Assembly: GCA_023388495.1 (NCBI GenBank)
Contig: JAEWGC010000049.1
Coordinates: forward strand, 1 to 47,081
Source: Bacillota bacterium
Lineage (GTDB): Bacteria; Bacillota; Clostridia; Tissierellales; Tissierellaceae
DNA length: 47,081 nt
Reading direction: 5' to 3'
Of this stretch, positions 16,330 to 24,762 are shown piece by piece (the first letter of the stretch is position 1; every line of letters begins with the position of its first letter). A model generated the notes under the pieces. The model did no database searches and was not told where the DNA came from. It saw nothing but the letters and a program-made list of their open reading frames with translations. A program made the translations under genes and the position numbers.

Positions 16330-17816
16330 TGAGAGGCATATTTACACCAATAACGTACATAAGGAGACAAGTGTTTACAGAAATTGCCAAGATAGCTTGG
16401 GAGGGAAGAGATCCTCTAGAGGTGGATGATATACCATACAAGGTAATTAGTGGAGAGGTGCCTCAATATAGAGGAAGTATCTTCCACGAAAGAGCTATTG
16501 TTGCGGCTAGAGCCAGACTTGGATTAGGATTAGACAGAAAAGCCAATGCTGAAAATGGTCGTTTATCTAAAGCTGTTAATGAAGCTGTTGTAACACATAG
16601 TATAATTAAGGAACCTCTGGTAAATGTAATTCCCTTTGCTTGTGCTGCTTGTGAAAGCTCAAAGCATTTTGTTACTGATAATTGTAGAAAATGTATTGCA
16701 CATCCATGTATGATTGTATGTCCAGTGAATGCTATTACTATGGGGAAAGATAGAGCAATAGTAGATAAGGAAAAATGCATAGACTGTGGAAAATGTGCTA
16801 AGGCGTGCCAATATCATGCTATTATGAAGTTAGAAAGACCTTGTAAAGTTGCATGTGGGGTAGATGCCATAGAATCAGATGAGTTAGGCAGAGCAAAGAT
16901 AAATTATGATAAATGTGTAAGTTGTGGTATGTGTATAGTAAATTGTCCGTTTGCAGCAATTACAGATAAAACAGATATATTTCAATTAGTTCTAGCTATT
17001 AAACAAGGGGAAGAGGTTCACGCCATAATAGCGCCTTCATTTGTAGGTCAATTTGGACCATTTGCGACACCAGGAAAAATAGTTAGAGCCGCAAAGGACT
17101 TAGGGTTTACAGAGATTATTGAAGTTGCATTGGGAGCAGATGTTGCTGCACGACATGAAGCCGAAATGTTTCCAGCATTAGTACCAGAAAATCAGCCGTT
17201 TTTAGGAACATCTTGTTGCCCATCTTGGACAATGACAGCAAAGAAATTTTTCCCAGATTTATATCAATATATATCTTCATCAAATACACCAATGGTAGAA
17301 ACAGCAAAGGCAATAAAAAGAAGAAGCCCAAGTGGAAAAATAGTATTTATAGGACCATGTATTTCAAAGAAAATTGAAGCAATGGATGAAGAGGTTCGCC
17401 CATATGTTGATTTTGTAATCACATATGAAGAACTTGCTGCCATATTTGTAGCAGCAAATATTGACGTTGCTGAAATAGAAGAAGATGAAATTGTTGCAGA
17501 TGCATCAACAAAGGGAAGAAACTTTGCTTTCGCATCTGGAGTTGCTGCATCAGTAAAGGAAAGTATAGAGAAGGCCCATCCAGATGCAAATGTTCCAATC
17601 CATAATGCTAATGGCTTATCAGAGTGTCGTAAGATGTTAGCTATGGCTAAGGCTGGAAAATTCAATGGATATTTATTGGAAGGAATGGCATGTCCAGGAG
17701 GTTGTGTTGGTGGACCAGGAACAATGCTACCAATAGAAAAGGCTGAAAAAGAAGCAAAGGATTTTGCAAAGAAATCACCATATAATGATGCATTCGAAAA
17801 TCCATTTTTAGAATAA
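16329..17816 (+). CDS. [FeFe] hydrogenase, group-B-like, with ferredoxin domains
   Basis: The 495-residue product has an N-terminal region, a Cys-rich ferredoxin part (~95-220: NCRKCIAHPCMIVCP, CIDCGKCAKACQ, CVSCGMCIVNCP) and an H-cluster domain. The three H-cluster motifs are TSCCPSW (~294), GPCISKK (~340) and EGMACPGGCVGGPG (~450). Ser for Gly in the first motif, GPCISKK instead of MPCTAKK, and VGGPG endings are the pattern I associate with group B [FeFe] hydrogenases (CpIII-like). These evolve or take up H2 with ferredoxin-like carriers. The start is GTG overlapping the [2Fe-2S] protein gene. Its physiological role is not settled for the group. Confidence 0.87.
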   Translation: MRGIFTPITYIRRQVFTEIAKIAWEGRDPLEVDDIPYKVISGEVPQYRGSIFHERAIVAARARLGLGLDRKANAENGRLSKAVNEAVVTHSIIKEPLVNVIPFACAACESSKHFVTDNCRKCIAHPCMIVCPVNAITMGKDRAIVDKEKCIDCGKCAKACQYHAIMKLERPCKVACGVDAIESDELGRAKINYDKCVSCGMCIVNCPFAAITDKTDIFQLVLAIKQGEEVHAIIAPSFVGQFGPFATPGKIVRAAKDLGFTEIIEVALGADVAARHEAEMFPALVPENQPFLGTSCCPSWTMTAKKFFPDLYQYISSSNTPMVETAKAIKRRSPSGKIVFIGPCISKKIEAMDEEVRPYVDFVITYEELAAIFVAANIDVAEIEEDEIVADASTKGRNFAFASGVAASVKESIEKAHPDANVPIHNANGLSECRKMLAMAKAGKFNGYLLEGMACPGGCVGGPGTMLPIEKAEKEAKDFAKKSPYNDAFENPFLE

Positions 17817-17830
17817 GTAATTAATATTAG

Positions 17831-17870
17831 ATTAACAGCTGTCTATTGTAGAAAGCTGTTAATTTTTTTA
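17831..17870 (+). terminator. Terminator after the group-B-like hydrogenase gene
   Basis: TTAACAGCT pairs with AGCTGTTAA around a 13-base loop, followed by TTTTTTTA. Confidence 0.85.
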
Positions 17871-17891
17871 TACAATAATAGTAAGAAAAAC

Positions 17892-17908
17892 TGTTAAATA
17901 TAAAACAA
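17892..17908. promoter_or_regulatory. Weak Rex-operator-like site upstream of hydCBA
   Basis: CTGTTAAATATAAAACAA has the TGTTAA-N4-xxAACA layout of the NADH sensor Rex (consensus TTGTTAANNNNTTAACAA), with about three mismatches. It lies 53 bases before the -35 box. Confidence 0.25.
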
Positions 17909-17932
17909 TATATGATATAATAATATAAAATA

Positions 17933-17942
17933 TTTTGTCGAA
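17933..17942. promoter_or_regulatory. Spo0A-box-like site (TTTTGTCGAA)
   Basis: TGTCGAA matches the Spo0A box consensus (TGNCGAA) exactly, 18 bases upstream of the candidate hydCBA -35. Similar cores occur in the repeats at 26.0, 32.7 and 38.4 kb. Confidence 0.4.
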
Positions 17943-17960
17943 TTATTTGTGATAATTATA

Positions 17961-17988
17961 TTGACTAAAGGAAGAAATTTGGTAGAAT
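17961..17988 (+). promoter_or_regulatory. Candidate sigma-A promoter of hydCBA and long leader
   Basis: TTGACT (17961-17966) and TAGAAT (17983-17988) are spaced by 16 bases. The transcript would have about 180 untranslated bases before the ATG at 18175 (SD TTAGGGGG). I see no known riboswitch in that leader. An open frame over 17949-18164 has no SD and is treated as chance. Confidence 0.5.
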
Positions 17989-18174
17989 TACATTATCACG
18001 ATTTAATAAACCTTTTATATATTGAAATAAAGAGGTTCCGCAATTCAATTCATTCTAAATATTCTTACAATATTAGCACAACTCATATTAATAAAATTGT
18101 TTCAAGGCAAGTTTTTTTACAACCAAAGGTTAAAAAATTAACAAAAACAATAAAAAATAGTTAGGGGGTCATTT

Positions 18175-18651
18175 ATGCTTACTGTAGAGATGAGAGACAC
18201 AATTGATGAAATTGTAATGAAGCATGGAAGTAACCAATCCTCAATCATTACTATTTTACAGGAGATTCAAGGAAAATATAGGTATTTACCTAAGGAAGTG
18301 CTGGAATACTTAGCAAATAGGATGGATATTAGTCCTTCTAAGATATATGGTATTGCCACATTTTATGAAAACTTTTCATTAGAACCAAAAGGAAAATATG
18401 TTATTAAAATCTGTGATGGTACAGCTTGTCATGTCAGAAAATCTATACCCATACTTAATGCTTTGCACAAAGAGTTAGAACTTAGTCATAAGAAACGTAC
18501 TACTGATGATCTTATGTTTACTGTTGAAACAGTATCATGCCTTGGAGCATGTGGACTTGCACCAGTATTAAATATCAATGATAAAGTTTATGGGAAAATG
18601 ACTCCAGAATCTACAGTCGAACTCTTAAATAAGTTAAGGGAGGAAGCATAG
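18175..18651 (+). CDS. hydC: NAD-linked [FeFe] hydrogenase, NuoE-like subunit
   Basis: The 158-residue product has the full NuoE architecture: a helical N-terminal part and a thioredoxin-like [2Fe-2S] domain with KICDGTACHVR and SCLGACGLAP. It passes electrons within the trimeric hydrogenase. It is followed at once (0-base gap) by hydB, fitting the HydABC order C-B-A of electron-bifurcating or NAD-dependent hydrogenases in Clostridia and Thermotogae. Confidence 0.92.
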   Translation: MLTVEMRDTIDEIVMKHGSNQSSIITILQEIQGKYRYLPKEVLEYLANRMDISPSKIYGIATFYENFSLEPKGKYVIKICDGTACHVRKSIPILNALHKELELSHKKRTTDDLMFTVETVSCLGACGLAPVLNINDKVYGKMTPESTVELLNKLREEA

Positions 18652-20523
18652 ATGAAGATTAACAGTATAAAAGAACTTATAGGTATATCTCAGAGATATA
18701 AAAATGCCCTTGAGAAACAAAGCAAACATATATTAGTTTGTGGAGGAACTGGATGTGTTGCAGGTGGATCTATTGATATTTATAATGAGTTAAAAAGATT
18801 AATAGCTGAGAAGGGTTTATTAGCTAAGGTGGAATTATATGATGAAGATAAAGGAATAGGTGTAAAAAAATCTGGGTGCCATGGATTTTGTGAAGCAGGT
18901 CCATTGGTTAGAATTGAACCTGATAAATTTTTATACTTAAAAGTAAAATTAGAGGATTGCGAAGAAATTGTAAACGAAACCTTGATAGAGGGTAAACCAA
19001 TAGAAAGGCTTATGTATAAGGCAGAAGATAAGATTTATCATATGCAAGAAGAAATACCTTTTTATAAATCTCAAACTAGAATTGTTTTAGAGCATTGTGG
19101 ACATATTGATGCTGAATCTATACAGGAATATATTGCATATGGAGGATATCAGGCTCTAGCTAAAGTTCTTGATAATATGACACCGGAAGAAGTATGCAAG
19201 GAGATAGCTGATGCAAATCTTAGGGGAAGAGGCGGTGGAGGATATCCAGCAGGTAAAAAATGGTCCCAGGTACTTTCCTATCCTAGTGATATGAAATATG
19301 TTATATGTAATGGTGATGAGGGAGACCCAGGTGCATTTATGGATAGATCACTTATGGAAGGAGATCCTCATAATATAATTGAAGGTATGGCTATAGCGGC
19401 CTATGCCACTGGAGCTTCTGAAGGATATATCTATGTTAGGGCAGAATATCCATTAGCTGTAGCTAGACTTAATAAGGCTATAGAGCAAGCAAGGGAAGTA
19501 GGATTATTAGGTAAACATATTCTAGGTACAGGATTAAACTTTGACCTTCATGTAAATCAAGGAGCAGGGGCTTTCGTATGTGGTGAAGGTAGTGCCCTTA
19601 TTGCTTCAATAGAAGGTGAAAGAGGAATGCCTAGGGTAAAGGCAAAAAGAACTGTAGAAGAAGGACTTTGGAGAAAGCCTACAGTTCTAAACAATGTTGA
19701 GACATTTGCCAATGTTAGACATATAATCATGAATGGCTCTGAATGGTACAAGTCCTATGGAACAAAAGGTAGCCCGGGTACAAAGGCTTTTGCACTTACT
19801 GGAAATGTAAATAATACTGGACTTATTGAAGTACCAATGGGGACAACCCTTAGGGAGATAATCTTTGATATAGGTGGAGGAATAAAAGATAATAAAAAGT
19901 TTAAAGCCGTACAAATAGGTGGACCATCAGGTGGATGTCTAACAGAAGAACATCTAGATATGGCACTAGACTTTGATTCATTAACAGAAGCAGGTGCTAT
20001 GATAGGCTCTGGTGGAATGGTAATAATGGATGAAGATACCTGTATGGTAGAAGTAGCAAGATTCTTTATGAACTTTACCCAAAATGAATCCTGTGGTAAA
20101 TGTGTTCCTTGTAGAGAAGGCACTAAGATTATGTTAAATATTTTAGAGAAAATTGTAGCAGGTAAGGGAACAGTTGAAGATTTAGATTTACTTGAAGAAT
20201 TAGCAGATACAATAGCAAATACGGCACTTTGTGGACTTGGAAAAACTGCTGCAAATCCTGTAGTTAGCTCATTAAAATACTTTAGAGACGAATATTTAGC
20301 CCATGTGGTGGACAAGAAATGTCCAACAAAGACTTGTCAAGGACTAAAGGTAATAAAAATCATTCCTGAACTTTGTAAAGGATGCGGTAAATGTAGGTTA
20401 ATTTGTCCTGTTAATGCAATTTCTGGAAAAATAAGAGAACCATTTACAATTGATCCTAATGTATGTATTAAATGTGGTGTTTGCTTTGAACATTGTGCAT
20501 TTACAGCTATAAAGGAGGCATAG
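18652..20523 (+). CDS. hydB: NAD-linked [FeFe] hydrogenase, NuoF-like flavin subunit
   Basis: The product has 623 residues. An N-terminal thioredoxin-like [2Fe-2S] domain (CGGTGCVAGGS, SGCHGFCEAGP) precedes the NuoF core with the NADH/FMN loops NLRGRGGGGYPAGKKW and CNGDEGDPGAFMDR. The [4Fe-4S] site is ESCGKCVPCREG plus TALCGLG, and the C-terminus has a two-cluster ferredoxin domain (CKGCGKCRLICP, CIKCGVCFEHC). This is the HydB layout of trimeric bifurcating hydrogenases, where FMN is the site of NAD(H) reaction. It ends 3 bases before hydA. Confidence 0.95.
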   Translation: MKINSIKELIGISQRYKNALEKQSKHILVCGGTGCVAGGSIDIYNELKRLIAEKGLLAKVELYDEDKGIGVKKSGCHGFCEAGPLVRIEPDKFLYLKVKLEDCEEIVNETLIEGKPIERLMYKAEDKIYHMQEEIPFYKSQTRIVLEHCGHIDAESIQEYIAYGGYQALAKVLDNMTPEEVCKEIADANLRGRGGGGYPAGKKWSQVLSYPSDMKYVICNGDEGDPGAFMDRSLMEGDPHNIIEGMAIAAYATGASEGYIYVRAEYPLAVARLNKAIEQAREVGLLGKHILGTGLNFDLHVNQGAGAFVCGEGSALIASIEGERGMPRVKAKRTVEEGLWRKPTVLNNVETFANVRHIIMNGSEWYKSYGTKGSPGTKAFALTGNVNNTGLIEVPMGTTLREIIFDIGGGIKDNKKFKAVQIGGPSGGCLTEEHLDMALDFDSLTEAGAMIGSGGMVIMDEDTCMVEVARFFMNFTQNESCGKCVPCREGTKIMLNILEKIVAGKGTVEDLDLLEELADTIANTALCGLGKTAANPVVSSLKYFRDEYLAHVVDKKCPTKTCQGLKVIKIIPELCKGCGKCRLICPVNAISGKIREPFTIDPNVCIKCGVCFEHCAFTAIKEA

Positions 20524-20526
20524 GCT

Positions 20527-22233
20527 ATGGGTACTATGATAATAGATGGTAGAAAAGTAGAATTTGATCAGGAAAAAAACATATTGGAAGTAGTAAGAAA
20601 AGCTGGTATTAATTTACCAACATTTTGCTATCACTCTGAGTTAAGTATCTATGGTGCTTGTAGAATGTGTATAGTAGAAGATAAGTGGGGAAGCACCTTT
20701 GCTTCTTGTTCTCAATTACCAAAGGATGGTATGGAGGTATTTACAAATACTCCTAAGGTGCAAAAATACAGAAAAACAATACTAGAAATGATATTAGCAA
20801 ACCATGATAGAGATTGTACTGCTTGTGATAGAACTGGAAAATGTGAACTTCAAGAATTGGCAATTAGATTTGGTATTAAGGACATTAGATTTGACCATAT
20901 TGGAAAGAGACTTCCAATAGATAAATCTAGTTTAAGCATAATTAGAAATCCAAATAAATGTATTTTATGTGGTGACTGTGTAAGAGTATGTGAAGAAGTA
21001 CAAGGGGTAGGAGCTTTGAGCTTTGCACATAGAGGTTCAAACATGACAGTATCACCTGCATTTGATAGAGATATTGCTGAGGTAAACTGTGTAAACTGTG
21101 GACAATGTAGAGCGGTTTGTCCTACTGGAGCAATTATCATAAAAAATGATAATAGTAAGGTATGGGAAGCAGTTCACGATAAATCAAAAAGGGTAATAGC
21201 ACAAATAGCTCCAGCAGTAAGAGTAGCTTTAGGAGAAGAATTTGGATTAGAGCCTGGTGAAGTGACAGTAGGTAGAATAGTAGCAGCTCTTAAGACGCTA
21301 GGTGTTGATGAAGTCTATGACACTGCCTTTGCTGCAGATATGACTGTAATAGAAGAGAGTAAGGAATTTGTAGAGAGATTGATTTCAGGTGAAAATCTAC
21401 CATTATTTACTTCCTGTTGTCCAGGATGGGTTAAATTTGCAGAAAATAAATTTCCAGATATAGTAAATAATATTTCTACTTGTAAATCTCCACAGCAGAT
21501 GTTCGGAGCAGTTATAAAGGAATATTATAAGGAAAGAGATAAGAAGGAAGGCAAAGAAACCATAATGATTTCAGTAATGCCTTGTACTGCTAAAAAAGCG
21601 GAAGCAGCTAGAGAAGAATTTGAGCATGAAGGTATCAGAGATGTAGACGTAGTAATTACGACTCAAGAGCTAGCACTTCTTATTAGAGAAGCAGGAATTA
21701 TCTTTGATAAATTAGAAGAAGAAGCTTTTGACATGCCATTTGGATTAGCAAGTGGAGCAGGAATAATATTTGGAGCTACTGGTGGAGTTACTGAAGCTGT
21801 AGTTACAAGACTTCTAAGAGATAAACCAGACCATTCAGCAAAAGACATATTATTTAATAGTGTGAGAGGAATGGATAATATAAAGGAAGCTATATTTAAT
21901 GTAGATGGAAAAGAAGTTAAGATTGCCATAGTACATGGACTAAAGAGTGCGGACGAATTGATAAAGCAAATTAAAGCAGGAGAAAGACATTATGATTTCA
22001 TAGAAGTAATGGCTTGTCCAGGTGGATGTATAGCAGGTGGAGGGCAGCCAGTTCCAATGAATTCAGAGATGAGAAAAGAAAGAACTAAAGGGCTTTATAA
22101 ACTTGATAGAACATCACATATTAAGAGCTCAGAGAAAAATCCATTGGTAATGTCATTATTTGAAGAAATGATAAAGGATAATCATGAATTATTACATGTG
22201 CATAAAAAGGCCGATGCCAATTGTAAAATGTAA
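20527..22233 (+). CDS. hydA: [FeFe] hydrogenase catalytic subunit, group A (HydA of trimeric enzyme)
   Basis: The 568-residue product has an N-terminal [2Fe-2S] domain (CYHSELSIYGACRMC), a His/Cys3 [4Fe-4S] site (HDRDCTACDRTGKC), and a dicluster ferredoxin (CILCGDCVRVCEE, CVNCGQCRAVCP). The H-cluster domain has TSCCPGW (~296), MPCTAKKAE (~351) and MACPGGCIAGGGQ (~496). All H-cluster ligands are present. With hydC and hydB it should couple H2 to NAD(H) and probably ferredoxin. The direction, H2 release or uptake, cannot be told from sequence. Confidence 0.95.
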   Translation: MGTMIIDGRKVEFDQEKNILEVVRKAGINLPTFCYHSELSIYGACRMCIVEDKWGSTFASCSQLPKDGMEVFTNTPKVQKYRKTILEMILANHDRDCTACDRTGKCELQELAIRFGIKDIRFDHIGKRLPIDKSSLSIIRNPNKCILCGDCVRVCEEVQGVGALSFAHRGSNMTVSPAFDRDIAEVNCVNCGQCRAVCPTGAIIIKNDNSKVWEAVHDKSKRVIAQIAPAVRVALGEEFGLEPGEVTVGRIVAALKTLGVDEVYDTAFAADMTVIEESKEFVERLISGENLPLFTSCCPGWVKFAENKFPDIVNNISTCKSPQQMFGAVIKEYYKERDKKEGKETIMISVMPCTAKKAEAAREEFEHEGIRDVDVVITTQELALLIREAGIIFDKLEEEAFDMPFGLASGAGIIFGATGGVTEAVVTRLLRDKPDHSAKDILFNSVRGMDNIKEAIFNVDGKEVKIAIVHGLKSADELIKQIKAGERHYDFIEVMACPGGCIAGGGQPVPMNSEMRKERTKGLYKLDRTSHIKSSEKNPLVMSLFEEMIKDNHELLHVHKKADANCKM

Positions 22234-22251
22234 ATTGAGATAGTATAATTA

Positions 22252-22289
22252 TTGGCAGTATGAAGTTTATATCGTACTGTCAATTTTAA
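22252..22289 (+). terminator. Weak terminator between hydA and hydE
   Basis: TTGGCAGTA pairs with TACTGTCAA (one wobble) around a 14-base loop, followed only by TTTTAAT. The short T run suggests partial read-through into the maturase genes. Confidence 0.5.
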
Positions 22290-22322
22290 TACTTAAAATA
22301 AACTTAAGAAGAGGATAGTTAA

Positions 22323-23381
22323 ATGAAGATAATAAATTTAATAGACAAGCTATATGAAACTAATAATTTGGAGTATGACGAGCTAGCATATTTACTTCAA
22401 AATATAGAAGAAACTGGCAAAGACTATCTCATAGAAAAAGCCCATGAAACAAGGATGAAGGTATATGGAGATAAGGTCTATATGAGAGGTCTAATAGAAT
22501 TTACAAACTATTGCAAGAAGGGCTGTAAATACTGTGGTATAAGTGGGACCAATAAAAATATAGATAGATATAGACTTAGTTTAGAAGAAATACTCCTATG
22601 CTCTGAAATGGGATATAACTTAGGCTATAGGACCTTCGTACTACAAGGTGGAGAGGATAACCATTATTCAGATGATATGATAATTGACGTTATAACTGCC
22701 ATAAAGACTAAATATCCTGATGTTGCCATAACTCTTTCAATAGGCGAGAAATCCTATGAGTCCTATGAGAGATACTATAAGGCAGGGGCAGATAGATACC
22801 TTCTCCGACATGAAACGGCCAGCAGAGAATTATTTGATAGGATACATACTAATTCAAACTATGATAATAGAATAGAATGTCTATGGAATCTAAAGAAAAT
22901 AGGATATCAAGTAGGGGCAGGATTTATGGTTGGAATACCAACACAAACCAAAGAGGATTTAGCTAAGGATTTATTGTTTTTAAAGGAATTAGATCCTGAA
23001 ATGGTAGGTATAGGTCCTTTTATTCCACATAAGGATACTATTTATAAAGATGAACAAGGAGGCACTCTTGAAGACACTATTACTATGATTGCTTTAACTA
23101 GATTGTTTTTACCATCTTCACTATTACCAGCAACAACAGCCTTAGGTACAATACATCCCTTAGGACGAGAACAGGGTATAAAGGCAGGAGCAAATGTAGT
23201 GATGCCAAATCTTTCACCTACTAGTGTTAGAGAAAAATATTCATTATATGATGGTAAGATTTGTACTGGAGATGAAGCAGCAGAATGCAGAAATTGCATA
23301 GAGAAAAGAATAGTATCATCAGGATTTTCCATAGATATGTCTAGAGGAGATAATATAAAGTGGAGGGGAAAAGATGATTAG
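22323..23381 (+). CDS. hydE: [FeFe] hydrogenase maturase HydE, radical SAM
   Basis: The 352-residue product has the radical-SAM motif Cys64-x3-Cys68-x2-Cys71 (NYCKKGCKYCG). The HydE/BioB-like barrel follows: VLQGGED, RHETASRELFDRIH, GFMVGIPTQTKEDL, IGPFIPH. HydE acts after HydG in building the dithiomethylamine-bridged diiron unit and uses S-adenosylmethionine. Its last 8 bases overlap hydG (ATG at 23374), so the two are coupled. Confidence 0.95.
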   Translation: MKIINLIDKLYETNNLEYDELAYLLQNIEETGKDYLIEKAHETRMKVYGDKVYMRGLIEFTNYCKKGCKYCGISGTNKNIDRYRLSLEEILLCSEMGYNLGYRTFVLQGGEDNHYSDDMIIDVITAIKTKYPDVAITLSIGEKSYESYERYYKAGADRYLLRHETASRELFDRIHTNSNYDNRIECLWNLKKIGYQVGAGFMVGIPTQTKEDLAKDLLFLKELDPEMVGIGPFIPHKDTIYKDEQGGTLEDTITMIALTRLFLPSSLLPATTALGTIHPLGREQGIKAGANVVMPNLSPTSVREKYSLYDGKICTGDEAAECRNCIEKRIVSSGFSIDMSRGDNIKWRGKDD

Positions 23382-24747
23382 CCATGAACTCATATACAAT
23401 TTATTAGAAGAAGCAAAAAATGCAACAAAGGAAGATATTAAAGAAATATTAAATAGAGCAAGAAATAAGGAAGGGTTATCTCATAAGGACATAGCTATTT
23501 TGCTTCAAGCAGAGGGTGAAGATGATTTAAAAGAAATCTTCAAAATAGCAGGTGATATTAAAAAGAAAATATATGGAAATCGAATTGTAATATTTGCCCC
23601 TCTCTATCTAAGTGATTATTGTGTAAATAACTGCGTTTACTGCGGATACAATAGAAGCAACAATTTTGATAGAAGAAAACTTAGTAGAGAAGAAATACAA
23701 GAAGAAGTAAAGCTATTGGAAAAGATGGGACACAAGAGACTAGCCTTAGAAGCAGGAGAAGACCCAGTGAACTGTGATATAGACTATATGGTAGATGCCA
23801 TAAAAGCTATATATGAAACTCAAAATGATAAGGGAGCCATTAGAAGAGTTAATGTAAATATAGCATCAACTACAGTTGAAAATTATAGGAAACTAAAGGA
23901 AGCAGGTATAGGGACTTATATATTATTTCAAGAAACCTATCATAAGCCTACCTATGAAAAAATGCATCTAAATGGACCAAAAGCAAATTATGAATATCAT
24001 TTAACTGCATTTAATAGAGCTATGGAAGCTGGCGTAGATGATGTAGGGGCAGGAGTATTGTTCGGATTATATGACTATAAGTTTGAAGTACTAGCTTTAA
24101 TGCTTCATAATGAATACTTAGAAAACAAATATGGAGTAGGCTTCCACACAATCTCAGTACCAAGACTTAAAAAAGCTGAAGGAATGGAATTAAGTTTGTT
24201 CCCTCATATAGTTACAGACCATGAATTCAAAAAAATAGTTGCTATAATAAGACTAGCAGTTCCATTTACAGGCATTATCCTATCTACAAGAGAAAGCCAT
24301 GAAATGAGAAAAGAAGTAATAGAATATGGAGTATCGCAAATAAGTGCTGGATCCTGTACAGGTGTAGGTGGATATAAGGAAAATGAAGAGGGAAAAGGAA
24401 AACCTCAATTTGAGGTATCAGATAATAGAAAACCCTTTGAAGTAATCAAAGAATTAATAGATGAGGGACATGTACCTTCCTATTGCACAGCTTGCTATAG
24501 AATGGGTAGAACTGGAGACAGATTTATGCAACTAGCAAAATCGGGACAGATACAAAATGTCTGTGGACCTAATGCACTTATGACGTTGCTAGAATATGCA
24601 TTAGATTATGGTGACGAAGAACTTCAAAACTCAGTAGATAATATGATAAATAGAGAAATATTAAAGATAGAGAGAGAAGATATAAAAAATCTTCTTAAAG
24701 AAAAAGTAGCTAGAATTAAAGAAGGTGAAAGAGACTTATATTTATAA
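23374..24747 (+). CDS. hydG: [FeFe] hydrogenase maturase HydG, tyrosine lyase
   Basis: The product has 457 residues. Radical-SAM cysteines are Cys83, Cys87 and Cys90 (DYCVNNCVYCGY). The ThiH-like barrel carries LALEAGEDP and ILFQETYHKPTYEKMH, and the C-terminal auxiliary-cluster motif is YCTACYRMGRTGDRFM. HydG splits tyrosine to make the CO and cyanide ligands and releases 5'-deoxyadenosine and p-cresol. All three cluster regions look intact. Confidence 0.95.
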   Translation: MISHELIYNLLEEAKNATKEDIKEILNRARNKEGLSHKDIAILLQAEGEDDLKEIFKIAGDIKKKIYGNRIVIFAPLYLSDYCVNNCVYCGYNRSNNFDRRKLSREEIQEEVKLLEKMGHKRLALEAGEDPVNCDIDYMVDAIKAIYETQNDKGAIRRVNVNIASTTVENYRKLKEAGIGTYILFQETYHKPTYEKMHLNGPKANYEYHLTAFNRAMEAGVDDVGAGVLFGLYDYKFEVLALMLHNEYLENKYGVGFHTISVPRLKKAEGMELSLFPHIVTDHEFKKIVAIIRLAVPFTGIILSTRESHEMRKEVIEYGVSQISAGSCTGVGGYKENEEGKGKPQFEVSDNRKPFEVIKELIDEGHVPSYCTACYRMGRTGDRFMQLAKSGQIQNVCGPNALMTLLEYALDYGDEELQNSVDNMINREILKIEREDIKNLLKEKVARIKEGERDLYL

Positions 24748-24762
24748 ATTAGGAGAATTGCT

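Noticed and set aside
17949..18164. 71-codon open frame before hydC
   Set aside because: It has no SD, overlaps the promoter -35/-10, shows no domain and is rich in residues expected from AT-rich noncoding DNA.
19755..20315. 186-codon minus-strand frame inside hydB
   Set aside because: It is a shadow of the well-supported NuoF-like gene, has no SD and only low-complexity sequence.
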